From Psychrobacter sp. 4Bb (GTDB lineage Bacteria > Pseudomonadota > Gammaproteobacteria > Pseudomonadales > Moraxellaceae), in assembly GCF_002836735.1 (NCBI RefSeq), contig NZ_PJAS01000074.1, positions 1-64,000 of the forward strand: 64,000 nt of DNA. Reading direction: 5' to 3'. Of the stretch, positions 1 to 8,358 are shown one piece after another. Within the stretch, counting starts at the first letter, position 1. Each line of letters starts with the position of its first letter. The translations under genes and the position numbers were made by a program. The notes beneath the pieces were generated by a model, which was not told the DNA's origin, made no database searches, and saw only the letters and a program-made list of their open reading frames with translations.

Positions 1-661
1 ACGTCACCCATGCGATAATGCCGAATATGGCCAGCGACACCAGCCATGCCCCTGTATAACCAAGACCTGTAGAGGTTGCCAAAGAGAAAGGCGCATAAGC
101 GGGCATCTCTTCTGTCCAGAATGGCAAGTGATAAGCACCAATCGTGGCGCCCACTATGAAGAAAATAAAGGTGATGAACATAACAGAGCGTCCACCGCCT
201 ACCGCATAGAGCGTACCAGAGGCACAGCCGCCGCCCAATTGCATGCCGATACCAAATACAAATGAACCTACAACTAGACTGACCCCTAATGGCGCGACAT
301 AACCTGCGACAGGACCGCCAAATAGCGTCGTGCCATAAGCAAGGATTGGCGCAAACAGCGTGACAGCAACCGCCAACATTAGCATGTGAGAGCGCATCGC
401 TTGACCATTGCCCACTGCCATCATACGTCTAAAAGCAGAGGTAAAGCCAAAGCGGGCATGAAAAAGGGTATAGCCTAACAAAAGACCTATGCCAAGTAGC
501 AATGATTGAGAGATATGTTGAGTGGCTAATAGATACGCAAGCATCATCAATCCTACGATGCCACCTCCCATAATTAAGGATTTTTGTGGTGCATTTAACG
601 CCAGATCATCTCTGACGATAGGATCTTTTGTGTCGTTTACAGGTTGAACGAGAGTAGTCAA
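1..661 (-). CDS. YeeE/YedE family membrane protein (partial)
   Basis: Partial gene; the 3' part lies beyond the left window edge. Reading leftward from a TTG at 661 gives about 220 residues of a hydrophobic protein with repeated membrane segments and the glycine/cysteine motif LGGGCASGTLYAVGGG, typical of the YeeE/YedE (TsuA-type) family. Members of that family have been linked to thiosulfate or other sulfur-compound uptake, but the substrate here is inferred only. The TTG start is chosen because AAGGAAG lies 8 bases upstream, and the only other near-start codon before an in-frame stop (TGA at 698-700) is a CTG without a site. The gene points away from the flavodoxin gene at 1404, so they do not share an operon. 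Confidence 0.85.
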   Translation of the reverse strand, partial: MTTLVQPVNDTKDPIVRDDLALNAPQKSLIMGGGIVGLMMLAYLLATQHISQSLLLGIGLLLGYTLFHARFGFTSAFRRMMAVGNGQAMRSHMLMLAVAVTLFAPILAYGTTLFGGPVAGYVAPLGVSLVVGSFVFGIGMQLGGGCASGTLYAVGGGRSVMFITFIFFIVGATIGAYHLPFWTEEMPAYAPFSLATSTGLGYTGAWLVSLAIFGIIAWVT

Positions 662-1403
662 GGTAATAGCTTCCTTATCCGATGATGTTATCAGATATCA
701 TTTTTATAATAATTTATATGAGTATAGTTACGCAGGTTTGCAGAATTGGAAACTGTATTTCTGTTAATTCGATTGATTTGGTTAAGCAGTAACAAGCGTT
801 ACATCATAATCCTATTGTCATTAATGTAAATACGAAGTAGTTAGAAAAATAGAATTAATATATGACTATATGGAATAAACGGGCTGTTGTGTGTACGATC
901 TGATATTAATAATTGTCTATACTACTGATAATTATAGGTTTATTAGGTATCAGGAAGTTGTTTGTGTCATATTATCAGTTAAGGCGACTTACCCATTTAT
1001 ATAAAATATATTAAAAGTACATGTGCTCTGATTAGTCAGACTTTAATAAATAACTTAAAAACAAAAATACGTCTGATACAATGGACTTGAATTCAATAAA
1101 GTTCATCGCATATATACTGGTATGTATATGCTGCCGTATAAACACTATGTAATTAAAGATAGTGCAGTTAAAGACTGTGCAATTAAAGACTATGCGGTTG
1201 CTCTATCGTCATTGATATTTCTGCCAGTTAAATTGACTCAAAGAAGCGTTGCTTGATTCTGTTATATCGCCTGAAAGCTTAAGAGCTTGAGCTATCGATA
1301 AGCATTTATCGTGAAAGTGAAGTCACTAGCTATCGACTGTGGCTAAGTATCCAATATTTTATAAGTTTTATTATTCAACCAATTATTTATTATTAGAGTA
1401 CGT
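662..1403. other. intergenic region between divergent genes
   Basis: AT-rich, no convincing coding frame. It should hold the divergent promoters of the YeeE-like gene and the flavodoxin gene, but no clear sigma-70 pair stands out. It contains the short tandem repeat at 1147-1199 and, around 1028-1039, an isolated CTGATTAGTCAG inverted repeat that only partly resembles the palindromes near the purine genes. Confidence 0.6.
1147..1199. repeat. 15-nt tandem repeat, about 3.5 copies
   Basis: Three successive 15-nt units, ATGTAATTAAAGATA, GTGCAGTTAAAGACT and GTGCAATTAAAGACT, are followed by a partial fourth unit starting ATGCGGTT. The core RTTAAAGA is constant. It lies about 200 bases before the flavodoxin gene. 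No function is evident; it could be a slippage product or a set of binding sites. Confidence 0.6.
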
Positions 1404-2021
1404 ATGAATACACCTGCTAAATCGTCTAACACCTCTACATCTACTGATAACGCGCCTAATGTCTCAATCGCTGTTATCTTCCATAGTAATTATGGTCATA
1501 CCAAGCGTGTCGCTGAGGCGATAGTACAAGGTGCGCATCAGCAGTTGCCAGAAGCGCAAGCCAAGGCTGTCGATGTGTATGATGTTGATTGGGATTATTT
1601 AGATCAGGCAGATTTGCTGGTTTTCGGCAGCGCAGTGTATATGGGCAGTGTGACGGCTGAATTTAAGACTTTTATGGATGAGACATCTAAGCGTTGGTAT
1701 CATCGCAAATGGGAAGGTAAGTGGGCAGCAGCGTTTGCCAATTCGGGTGGACTGAGTGGTGATAAACTTGCTGTATTGCAGCAGATTTCTCTATATGCGA
1801 TGCAACATGGTATGAATTGGATTGGTCTGCCATTGATGCCAACAGGTCATGAGGCTCACGACTTAAACCGTCTGTCTAGCTTTTTGGGACTAATGACTCA
1901 GTCGCTTGATGGGCCACCTGAAGAGACACCAGGTTCGGGCGATATTGATACTGCTATTTGGTTTGGAGATCATCTAGCCAAAACGATTATTAAGCATCAA
2001 CCAGCTGATGCTAAGCTCTAA
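1404..2021 (+). CDS. flavodoxin-like NAD(P)H:quinone oxidoreductase (WrbA-like)
   Basis: A 205-residue protein of the flavodoxin/NADPH-dependent FMN reductase fold. After a low-complexity Asn/Thr/Ser-rich N-terminus (about residues 1-20) comes the FMN-phosphate loop HSNYGHTKRVAEAI (near residues 27-40), then LLVFGSAVYMGSVTAEFKTF in the middle and AFANSGGLSGDK, matching the flavin-binding loops of WrbA-type enzymes. The family transfers two electrons from NAD(P)H to quinones and is cytoplasmic. The length is close to WrbA (about 200), but sequence identity cannot be measured here, so the exact subgroup is open. The ATG has a weak GAG five bases before it. A strong terminator follows at 2052, so the gene looks monocistronic. 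Confidence 0.8.
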   Translation: MNTPAKSSNTSTSTDNAPNVSIAVIFHSNYGHTKRVAEAIVQGAHQQLPEAQAKAVDVYDVDWDYLDQADLLVFGSAVYMGSVTAEFKTFMDETSKRWYHRKWEGKWAAAFANSGGLSGDKLAVLQQISLYAMQHGMNWIGLPLMPTGHEAHDLNRLSSFLGLMTQSLDGPPEETPGSGDIDTAIWFGDHLAKTIIKHQPADAKL

Positions 2022-2051
2022 AAAAAGCTAGAACCGACAGAGCAATTAAAT

Positions 2052-2086
2052 AAAAAAGCAGACATTATTGATGTCTGCTTTTTTTT
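2052..2086 (+). terminator. rho-independent terminator of the flavodoxin gene
   Basis: A perfect 14-bp stem AAAAAAGCAGACAT / ATGTCTGCTTTTTT with a 5-base loop, ending in eight T. It starts 30 bases after the flavodoxin stop codon. On the other strand it could also stop the small lipoprotein gene at 2133-2258. Confidence 0.9.
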
Positions 2087-2132
2087 GTGCCGATTTTTAT
2101 TGAGCGATAAGTGCGATTAAGCGCTAGGCTTT

Positions 2133-2258
2133 TTATGGAGCAACAAGCTTAGTAGGGGCGGGCTTCACGGGGATAGGACTGTCAACGAATTGAAATGATT
2201 GACAACCTCCTAGTAGCATCGTTGCTACTAGCAAATAGGTAAAGGCAAATGACTTCAT
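2133..2258 (-). CDS. small lipoprotein, 41 residues
   Basis: Reading leftward from ATG at 2258 gives a 41-residue protein beginning MKSFAFTYLLVATMLLGGCQ, a lipoprotein signal peptide with a lipobox LGGC at residues 16-19 (Cys19). The mature part is only 23 residues and rich in Pro, Val and Lys. Signal peptidase II processing and outer-membrane attachment are inferred from the lipobox; residue +2 is Gln, not Asp, so inner-membrane retention is not expected. The upstream ribosome site is weak. It is not obviously LptM (no QKGPLY motif after the Cys) nor an entericidin. Function unknown. The terminator at 2052-2086 sits just beyond its stop codon. Confidence 0.65.
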   Translation of the reverse strand: MKSFAFTYLLVATMLLGGCQSFQFVDSPIPVKPAPTKLVAP

Positions 2259-2796
2259 AGTAATATCTCAAAAACGATTTCAGCCCAACGATATATCACG
2301 ACTAATCATCATTAGTAATAATAGTAGTGTAGAGTCAGGCTTATTTGCAGACATTATATATAAAAATCAGCTGCTGATAGCAGTTTAAAGGAGATATATG
2401 TATTCGGTACTGTTCTTACGCAGGCTATCTCGCTGTTTGTAATATGGCTTATCTAACGCTCAGCTTTACTCGCTATATATAAAATTAGCCAACTGTTTGA
2501 TAGTACCTATAGGCATTTTAACGGGTTGTGTTATAAATAAGAATAGTGATAATATGTTGAAAGCTGACTAAATAGTCAAGTATCCTATAGTACGAGTTTT
2601 CTAACAAATTTGTTCGATGAATGCTCATATTTGCAACCAGCTTACTTGATATAAAAAAGTGCGTTGTGCTGATTTTTTTATCTCTTAAGAATGTGTTAGC
2701 AAGATACAAACCAAGTGCTTACGTTCAGCATTTGAGCCATCAAATTCTTTAAGCCTTATGCTTATCTTCATTATTTTATTTTAGCCGAGTCTTGCT
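2259..2796. other. intergenic region upstream of xdhA
   Basis: No coding frame is supported. It separates the small lipoprotein gene from xdhA and must carry the xdhA promoter. It contains the RutR-like palindrome at 2564-2579 and, 23 bases further on, the perfect 12-bp palindrome AACAAATTTGTT at 2603-2614. Confidence 0.6.
2564..2579. promoter_or_regulatory. RutR-like operator upstream of xdhA
   Basis: CTGACTAAATAGTCAA is an inverted repeat with the layout of the E. coli RutR box (TTGACCANNTGGTCAA). It lies 217 bases before the xdhA start. Two sister sites occur at 15487-15502 and 18039-18054, also before purine catabolic genes, and a RutR-like protein is encoded at 15631-16296. That this protein binds here is inferred. 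Confidence 0.65.
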
Positions 2797-4515
2797 ATGA
2801 TTAGTTTTTACTTAAATGGGAAACGCCACGAGCTAACCCAGCTTAACCCTAATACGACGGTGCTTGAGTATCTACGATTGCATGAAGGCCAAACGGATAC
2901 GAAGGAAGGTTGTGGTAGTGGTGATTGTGGTGCCTGTACTGTGATGGTTCAGCGCCTGCCTAATGCTAGCCAGCCAGCGCTTAATGATGAAAATGGCGAC
3001 GAAAAAAATGCTACGCCACCGTTCTATACGATCAACTCCTGCATTACGCTAGTGTCGCTCATGGATGGTCATCATCTGATGACGGCTTCTTATTTGGCAG
3101 ATAATCCTGAGCATCATCCAGAACGTGCTCTGCTGCATCCAGCGCAGCAAGCGATGGTTGAATGTCACGGGTCGCAGTGCGGTTTTTGCACGCCTGGGTT
3201 TGTGATGTCGCTGGCTTGTGTTTACGAAAACAATCGTATGCAGACAAGTCAAGAAGCAGCAAGTCAGAAGGATACCAAGCAATTAAGTTACGATGAAGTG
3301 GTTGCTTCAATATCTGGCAACCTATGTCGCTGTACAGGCTATCGACCGATTATCGAGGCAGGCCTATTGATGAGCGATATCGGTCAGCAGAGAGAGGCGG
3401 AGCATTCAGCGGTGAAAGACTTGACTATCAGTCTAGCCACAGACGCGATGCGTAGTACAAAAGAATCAGCAGTATCTGGAAACGTGCCAGATAACGTCGA
3501 ATTAAAGAATGAAGAGTCGCAAGCGATTGCACCTGTAATCAGTGATGCTGGGCGACAGTTATATATGCCCAAGTCACTAGATGAACTTAATCAAGTATTA
3601 GCGGCCTATCCGCAGGCTACGATTTGGGCAGGCGGTACGGACTTGGGATTGAGCGTAACTCAGCACTTAGTCGATCACGAGGTCATTATCCAGCTTTCAG
3701 CTGTTGAGGCACTAAAATCATGGTCATTATTTGACGCAAAGTCTGACTCAAGCAATGAAGAATCGGATAACGAGCAAAGTTCTAGTCAAATACTAGTACT
3801 GGGCGCTGGCATGAGCTATCAGCAGATGTTGCCTGTGCTTGAGCAGTATTTTCCAAGCTTTGCGCAAGTATTTGAGCGTATTGCCTCTCCGCAAATCCGT
3901 AATATGGGCACCATCGGCGGCAATATAGCCAACGCTTCTCCAATTGGTGATTTACCACCGATTTTATTAGCGTTAGATGCGTCAATTCAGCTGCGTTATT
4001 GCGCGCCTAATCGTAAAGAATCAGGTGAAAATTTAGATAATAGCGATTCGATTTATACGGATGAAATCATACTGTTATCAGAATTTTTCTTAGATTATAA
4101 AAAGACCAAACTGCAAGCAGGCAGTTACGTAGTCGCTATCCATATTCCTCTGATGCATGACAATCAGCACTTATTTATTCATAAAATTAGCAAACGCTAC
4201 GAAGATGATATTTCAGCGTGTCTATTGGCTGCGCGAATCGATGTATCAGCAGATGGCATGACGATAGAGAATGCAAAGCTTGGGCTTGGTGGCATGGCTG
4301 CCATACCGTTATTAGCTACAACCTGTCAGCAAGCGCTCGTTGGGCAAGCGGCTGAAGTTGCGAGTTTTGAGCAAGCAGCACAAGTCTTGTCTGCAGACGT
4401 TACGCCTATGACCGATGTCAGAGCCAGCCGCGAATATCGCTCACATGTGGTACAGCGTCTACTGGTGAAGTGCGGTAAGCAATTGGTAGCAGGTAGACAG
4501 ACTGAGACTGCTTAA
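2797..4515 (+). CDS. xdhA: xanthine dehydrogenase small subunit (2Fe-2S and FAD)
   Basis: A 572-residue subunit carrying the two [2Fe-2S] clusters and the FAD domain of xanthine dehydrogenase, which oxidises hypoxanthine and xanthine to urate in the cytoplasm. Cys39, Cys44, Cys47 and Cys82 form the plant-ferredoxin-type cluster (motif GCGSGDCGAC). Cys128, Cys131, Cys177 and Cys179 form the second (CGFCTPGF and LCRCTGYRPI). A Ser/Glu-rich linker of roughly 50 residues follows, then the FAD domain from about residue 250 with WAGGTDLGL and the phosphate-binding NMGTIGGNIANASPIGD. The protein is longer than the usual 480-500 residues because of the linker and acidic insertions in the FAD domain. 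It heads an xdhA-xdhB-xdhC-guaD set, with xdhB 93 bases downstream, and is preceded by a RutR-like palindrome. Confidence 0.95.
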   Translation: MISFYLNGKRHELTQLNPNTTVLEYLRLHEGQTDTKEGCGSGDCGACTVMVQRLPNASQPALNDENGDEKNATPPFYTINSCITLVSLMDGHHLMTASYLADNPEHHPERALLHPAQQAMVECHGSQCGFCTPGFVMSLACVYENNRMQTSQEAASQKDTKQLSYDEVVASISGNLCRCTGYRPIIEAGLLMSDIGQQREAEHSAVKDLTISLATDAMRSTKESAVSGNVPDNVELKNEESQAIAPVISDAGRQLYMPKSLDELNQVLAAYPQATIWAGGTDLGLSVTQHLVDHEVIIQLSAVEALKSWSLFDAKSDSSNEESDNEQSSSQILVLGAGMSYQQMLPVLEQYFPSFAQVFERIASPQIRNMGTIGGNIANASPIGDLPPILLALDASIQLRYCAPNRKESGENLDNSDSIYTDEIILLSEFFLDYKKTKLQAGSYVVAIHIPLMHDNQHLFIHKISKRYEDDISACLLAARIDVSADGMTIENAKLGLGGMAAIPLLATTCQQALVGQAAEVASFEQAAQVLSADVTPMTDVRASREYRSHVVQRLLVKCGKQLVAGRQTETA

Positions 4516-4608
4516 TTAGCAGAGTTGTAAATTGCTAATACCGCCTTATCGTTATATTTGCCAAAAAAAAGAGCATTAATAAAAGCGTCCTAATAAAAGA
4601 GATCCGCC

Positions 4609-7182
4609 ATGAGCCATCATTCGTCTTTATTTGACAGTTATAGTATCCGCCGCGTGCGTCCGCCAAAAAACAAAATTGGTACCTCGGCTAAGCATGATAG
4701 TGCGATTAGCCATGTCATGGGGACGGCGACTTATGTGGATGATATTGCAAAACCGCAAGGCACGCTACATCTGGCAGTAGGTAAAAGCAGCCACGCTCAT
4801 GCACGTGTACTGAGTATGGACTTGAGCGCTGTTAGAGATGCGGATGGGGTGGTAGATGTCTTAAGTTTTAAAGATTTGCCTGCGCAGACGGATATCGGTG
4901 CGGTGTTCGACGGTGAGCCACTGATGGTGGATGACATCACAGAGTATGTGGGTCAGACGTTATTTGTAGTAGTAGCAAGTAGTCATCGCGCTGCCAAAAA
5001 AGCTGCGACAAAGGCAGTGGTGGAGTATGAGCCATTGCCAGCGGTACTTAGTATTGATAAAGCGTTAGAGCAAGAGTTATTTGTGCGTCCGAGTCATTTT
5101 ATGAAGCGTGGTGACGCGGCGACTGCACTTGAGAATTCACCGATTCGCATTGAAGGCCATATTCATATGCGCGGGCAAGAGCACTTTTATCTCGAAGGCC
5201 AAGTGTCTTATGTCGTGCCTTGTGATGATGGCGGGCTAGAAGTGTATACGTCGTCACAGCATCCAAGCGAAGTACAGCAGCTGGTCGCCGAAGTGACAGA
5301 TCTACCATTTCATGCGGTAAACACAGTCGTGCGCCGTATGGGTGGCGGCTTTGGTGGTAAAGAAACGCAAGCCGCTGCTTGGGCGTGTCTATGCGGTATC
5401 ATCGCCAAACGCCATAATGTCCCTGTCAGTATGCGTTTAGATCGCCAAGATGACATGGTGGTGACCGGTAAACGCCATGAGTTTGCTAATCGTTACGAAG
5501 TCGGCTTAGACGAGTCTGGTCGTATATTAGGCGTCGATATGCAGTTGGCTGGCTTGTGTGGCTATGCGCCAGATTTGTCTGATGCCATCGTTGATAGAGC
5601 GATGTTTCATTGTGATAATGCCTATTATTATCCAGCTGCTCATGTAGCAGGTCATCGCTGCAAAACGCATACCGTATCCAATACTGCCTATCGAGGGTTT
5701 GGTGGTCCGCAAGGTCTGATGACTGCTGAATATATGATGGACCATATTGCCTATACACTGGGGCAGGATCCGCTACAAGTTCGCTTAGCAAACTTATATC
5801 AAGATGGTCAAAGCACGCATTACGGTCAGACGATTGAGCACTTTGATTTAGCGACCATCATGACCAAACTGGCAGACGATTGCGATTATGACAACCGCCG
5901 TCAGCAAATCCTAAAAGCCAATCAAAAAGCTGCCGCTGAAGGCAGTGATAAACGTTTGGGTCTTGCTTTAACGCCAGTAAAATTCGGTATTTCATTCACG
6001 GTACAAACGCTCAATCAGGCAGGTGCATTGGTACATATTTATACCGATGGCAGTATCCACCTCAATCACGGTGGTACGGAGATGGGGCAAGGGCTGTATA
6101 TTAAAATCGCCCAAATTGTTGCCAATGAATTTGATGTTGATCTGGACACGGTTAAGGTGTCAGCGACACGTACGGATAAAGTGCCTAATACATCACCAAC
6201 AGCTGCGTCATCAGGTACCGATATTAATGGTAAGGCAGCACAGAACGCTTGTCTAAGCATTAAAGCTCGCATACTTGAATTTGCCGCTGAGCATTTCGAC
6301 GTAGCGCAAGAAGACATACGTTTTGAAAAGAACCATGTCTATATTGGCGATAAAGAAACACTGACTTTTGCTGAAATGATTCAACTGTCGTACCAGAACC
6401 GTATCAGCTTGTCGTCTACTGGCTACTATAAAACGCCTAAGATATTTTATGATCGCTCTAAAGCATGGGGACGTCCGTTCTTCTACTTTGCCTTAGGCGC
6501 TGCCTGCGCTGAGGTTGAGATTGATACGTTGACAGGTGAGTACAAAGTACTACGCTGTGATGTGCTGCATGATGCAGGACAATCGATCAACCCTGCCATT
6601 GACATTGGTCAGATTGAAGGGGGTTTTGTGCAAGGTATGGGTTGGCTCACGGCAGAAGAGCTGATCTGGAATGATAAAGGTAAGCTCGCATCTGATAGTC
6701 CTGCTAATTATAAAATCCCAACCGCGCATGACTTGCCTAAGCAGTGGAATGTCAAATTGTACGATCGCAAAAACGAAGAACAGACTATTTATAACTCTAA
6801 AGCCGTTGGCGAGCCGCCGTTTATGTTGGCAGCCAGTGTTTGGTGTGCCCTCAATAATGCGGTCGCGAGCCTTGGTGATTATAAAAAGAATCCAGAGCTG
6901 ACCATGCCTGCGACGCCAGAAGCGGTATTAAAAGCAGTGATGCGCATGCAAGGCACGTCGTGGGATTTAACAACTAAAGCAGATACAGATACGGTTGATA
7001 GTTTAGTAAAAGGCGCAGAAGAGAACAGTGACCTTTACAATGAAAAAGCAATGCCACAAGACGTACGTCATGCCAAAGACATCGATCCAAAAGAAGTTAA
7101 AGGGAAACAAACTGATGACCAGCCTAATGCGATAGAGCATCCAAATGTAGCAGGGGCAAGAGGTCCTGCACACAGTGAATGA
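4609..7182 (+). CDS. xdhB: xanthine dehydrogenase large subunit (molybdopterin)
   Basis: An 857-residue molybdenum-cofactor subunit; it pairs with XdhA to hydroxylate xanthine to urate. Family motifs are present: MGGGFGGKE near residues 244-252, AYRGFGGPQG near 364, GGTEMGQGLYIKIAQI near 490, and VGEPPFMLAAS with the catalytic glutamate at about residue 735. The enzyme normally ends some 40 residues after that region; here a hydrophilic tail of roughly 75 residues, rich in Asp, Glu and Lys, extends past it. No domain is recognised in the tail. The stop codon overlaps the xdhC start by eight bases, indicating co-translation. Cofactor insertion would depend on XdhC, encoded next. Confidence 0.95.
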   Translation: MSHHSSLFDSYSIRRVRPPKNKIGTSAKHDSAISHVMGTATYVDDIAKPQGTLHLAVGKSSHAHARVLSMDLSAVRDADGVVDVLSFKDLPAQTDIGAVFDGEPLMVDDITEYVGQTLFVVVASSHRAAKKAATKAVVEYEPLPAVLSIDKALEQELFVRPSHFMKRGDAATALENSPIRIEGHIHMRGQEHFYLEGQVSYVVPCDDGGLEVYTSSQHPSEVQQLVAEVTDLPFHAVNTVVRRMGGGFGGKETQAAAWACLCGIIAKRHNVPVSMRLDRQDDMVVTGKRHEFANRYEVGLDESGRILGVDMQLAGLCGYAPDLSDAIVDRAMFHCDNAYYYPAAHVAGHRCKTHTVSNTAYRGFGGPQGLMTAEYMMDHIAYTLGQDPLQVRLANLYQDGQSTHYGQTIEHFDLATIMTKLADDCDYDNRRQQILKANQKAAAEGSDKRLGLALTPVKFGISFTVQTLNQAGALVHIYTDGSIHLNHGGTEMGQGLYIKIAQIVANEFDVDLDTVKVSATRTDKVPNTSPTAASSGTDINGKAAQNACLSIKARILEFAAEHFDVAQEDIRFEKNHVYIGDKETLTFAEMIQLSYQNRISLSSTGYYKTPKIFYDRSKAWGRPFFYFALGAACAEVEIDTLTGEYKVLRCDVLHDAGQSINPAIDIGQIEGGFVQGMGWLTAEELIWNDKGKLASDSPANYKIPTAHDLPKQWNVKLYDRKNEEQTIYNSKAVGEPPFMLAASVWCALNNAVASLGDYKKNPELTMPATPEAVLKAVMRMQGTSWDLTTKADTDTVDSLVKGAEENSDLYNEKAMPQDVRHAKDIDPKEVKGKQTDDQPNAIEHPNVAGARGPAHSE

Positions 7183-8254
7183 GTCGCTAGCACCGCCAGT
7201 CGTCTGGTATGAAGGTCTAGCGCGATATCAGCAGCAAGGCATTGCTCACGTGTTGGCGACAGTCGTAGCCGTAAATGGATCTGCGCCTCGAGCGCTACAG
7301 GCAAAGATGATCGTCACGCAAGATGGCATCGTAGACACCTTGGGCGGCGGCGGTCTTGAGCACGATGTGATTACTACTGCTCGTCAACTACTAAACGGTG
7401 AAATAGCAGCCACGGTATCCAAACAAGTCAAACCAAAAGTTTCTGAAACTGACAGTGAAAGCGCGTCAGTATCTTCTAAAGCAGTGCGCCGTGAAGCTGT
7501 CTATACTAAGCACTACCCGCTAGGTGCAAAGTTGGCGCAGTGTTGCGGGGGTAGCGTCACCGTTATGTTCGAATGCTTTAACGTGACACCGCCGATGTCA
7601 GTACTAGTGTTTGGTGCAGGGCATGTAGCATCAGCGCTAATGACCATCCTCGCTGAGTTGCCTTGTCAGGTAGATTGGGTAGACAGTCGCCCAGAGATGT
7701 TTGAGCGTTATTTAGTGGATAAATCTAATATTAACCAAGCAAGCACTAATAAACTTAGCACCAATAAATCTGGTCAAACAGATTTTACTTATCAAAGTAC
7801 AGAGCTACACAATCAAACTGCAGAACTACAATCAGCATTAAGCAAATCCAAACTTTATAACTTACCAGCGCATATCCGTCCGCATATCGATGATGAGCCT
7901 GTAGATTTTGTGCGCCCATTTATCGAGCAGGGTGGTCAGCGTTTTATTCTGGTTATGACTCATGACCATAGTGTTGATTTTGAGCTAGTACGAGCAGCAT
8001 TAGATACTATTTCTGATACTAGCTTACCTCACGATAAATGCTCAGATATCTCGACACCTTACGTAGGTTGCATTGCCTCGGCAACCAAAGCCAAGCGTTT
8101 TAAAGATCGCTTGATGCAGCGTGGCTACAGTGAGCAACTGGTCAATCAGTTGGTCATGCCAATTGGATTGCAAATTGGCGGAAAAGAGCCGATGGCGGTG
8201 GCGGTTTCTATCGTGGCACAGCTCCTACAACAGTATCATCAGGCTACTCCTTGA
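7175..8254 (+). CDS. xdhC: xanthine dehydrogenase accessory protein XdhC
   Basis: A 359-residue protein of the XdhC/CoxI family, which binds the molybdenum cofactor, promotes its sulfuration and delivers it to xanthine dehydrogenase. Seen here: GSAPRALQAKMIV and LGGGGLEHDV near the N-terminus, the QCCGGSV motif near residue 127, and a Rossmann domain with VLVFGAGHVASALM near residue 147, followed by an Asn/Ser/Thr-rich insertion around 185-225. The start is GTG at 7175; the ATG at 7179 is in another frame and stops at once. AGAGG-like sequence sits about ten bases upstream, inside the end of xdhB. The eight-base overlap with xdhB supports translational coupling. Confidence 0.93.
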   Translation: MNESLAPPVVWYEGLARYQQQGIAHVLATVVAVNGSAPRALQAKMIVTQDGIVDTLGGGGLEHDVITTARQLLNGEIAATVSKQVKPKVSETDSESASVSSKAVRREAVYTKHYPLGAKLAQCCGGSVTVMFECFNVTPPMSVLVFGAGHVASALMTILAELPCQVDWVDSRPEMFERYLVDKSNINQASTNKLSTNKSGQTDFTYQSTELHNQTAELQSALSKSKLYNLPAHIRPHIDDEPVDFVRPFIEQGGQRFILVMTHDHSVDFELVRAALDTISDTSLPHDKCSDISTPYVGCIASATKAKRFKDRLMQRGYSEQLVNQLVMPIGLQIGGKEPMAVAVSIVAQLLQQYHQATP

Positions 8255-8358
8255 ACGGCTCACTTCATATAACTTTTATACTTTTTATCAAATTATTAAA
8301 GCGCTCAGTACTATTTATCAAAACGCTCAGGACTACCAAGCCATTGTGAGATCTACGA

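Noticed and set aside
1028..1039. CTGATTAGTCAG as a fourth RutR-like operator
   Set aside because: The half-sites are spaced differently from the other three sites and the neighbouring genes are not purine genes.
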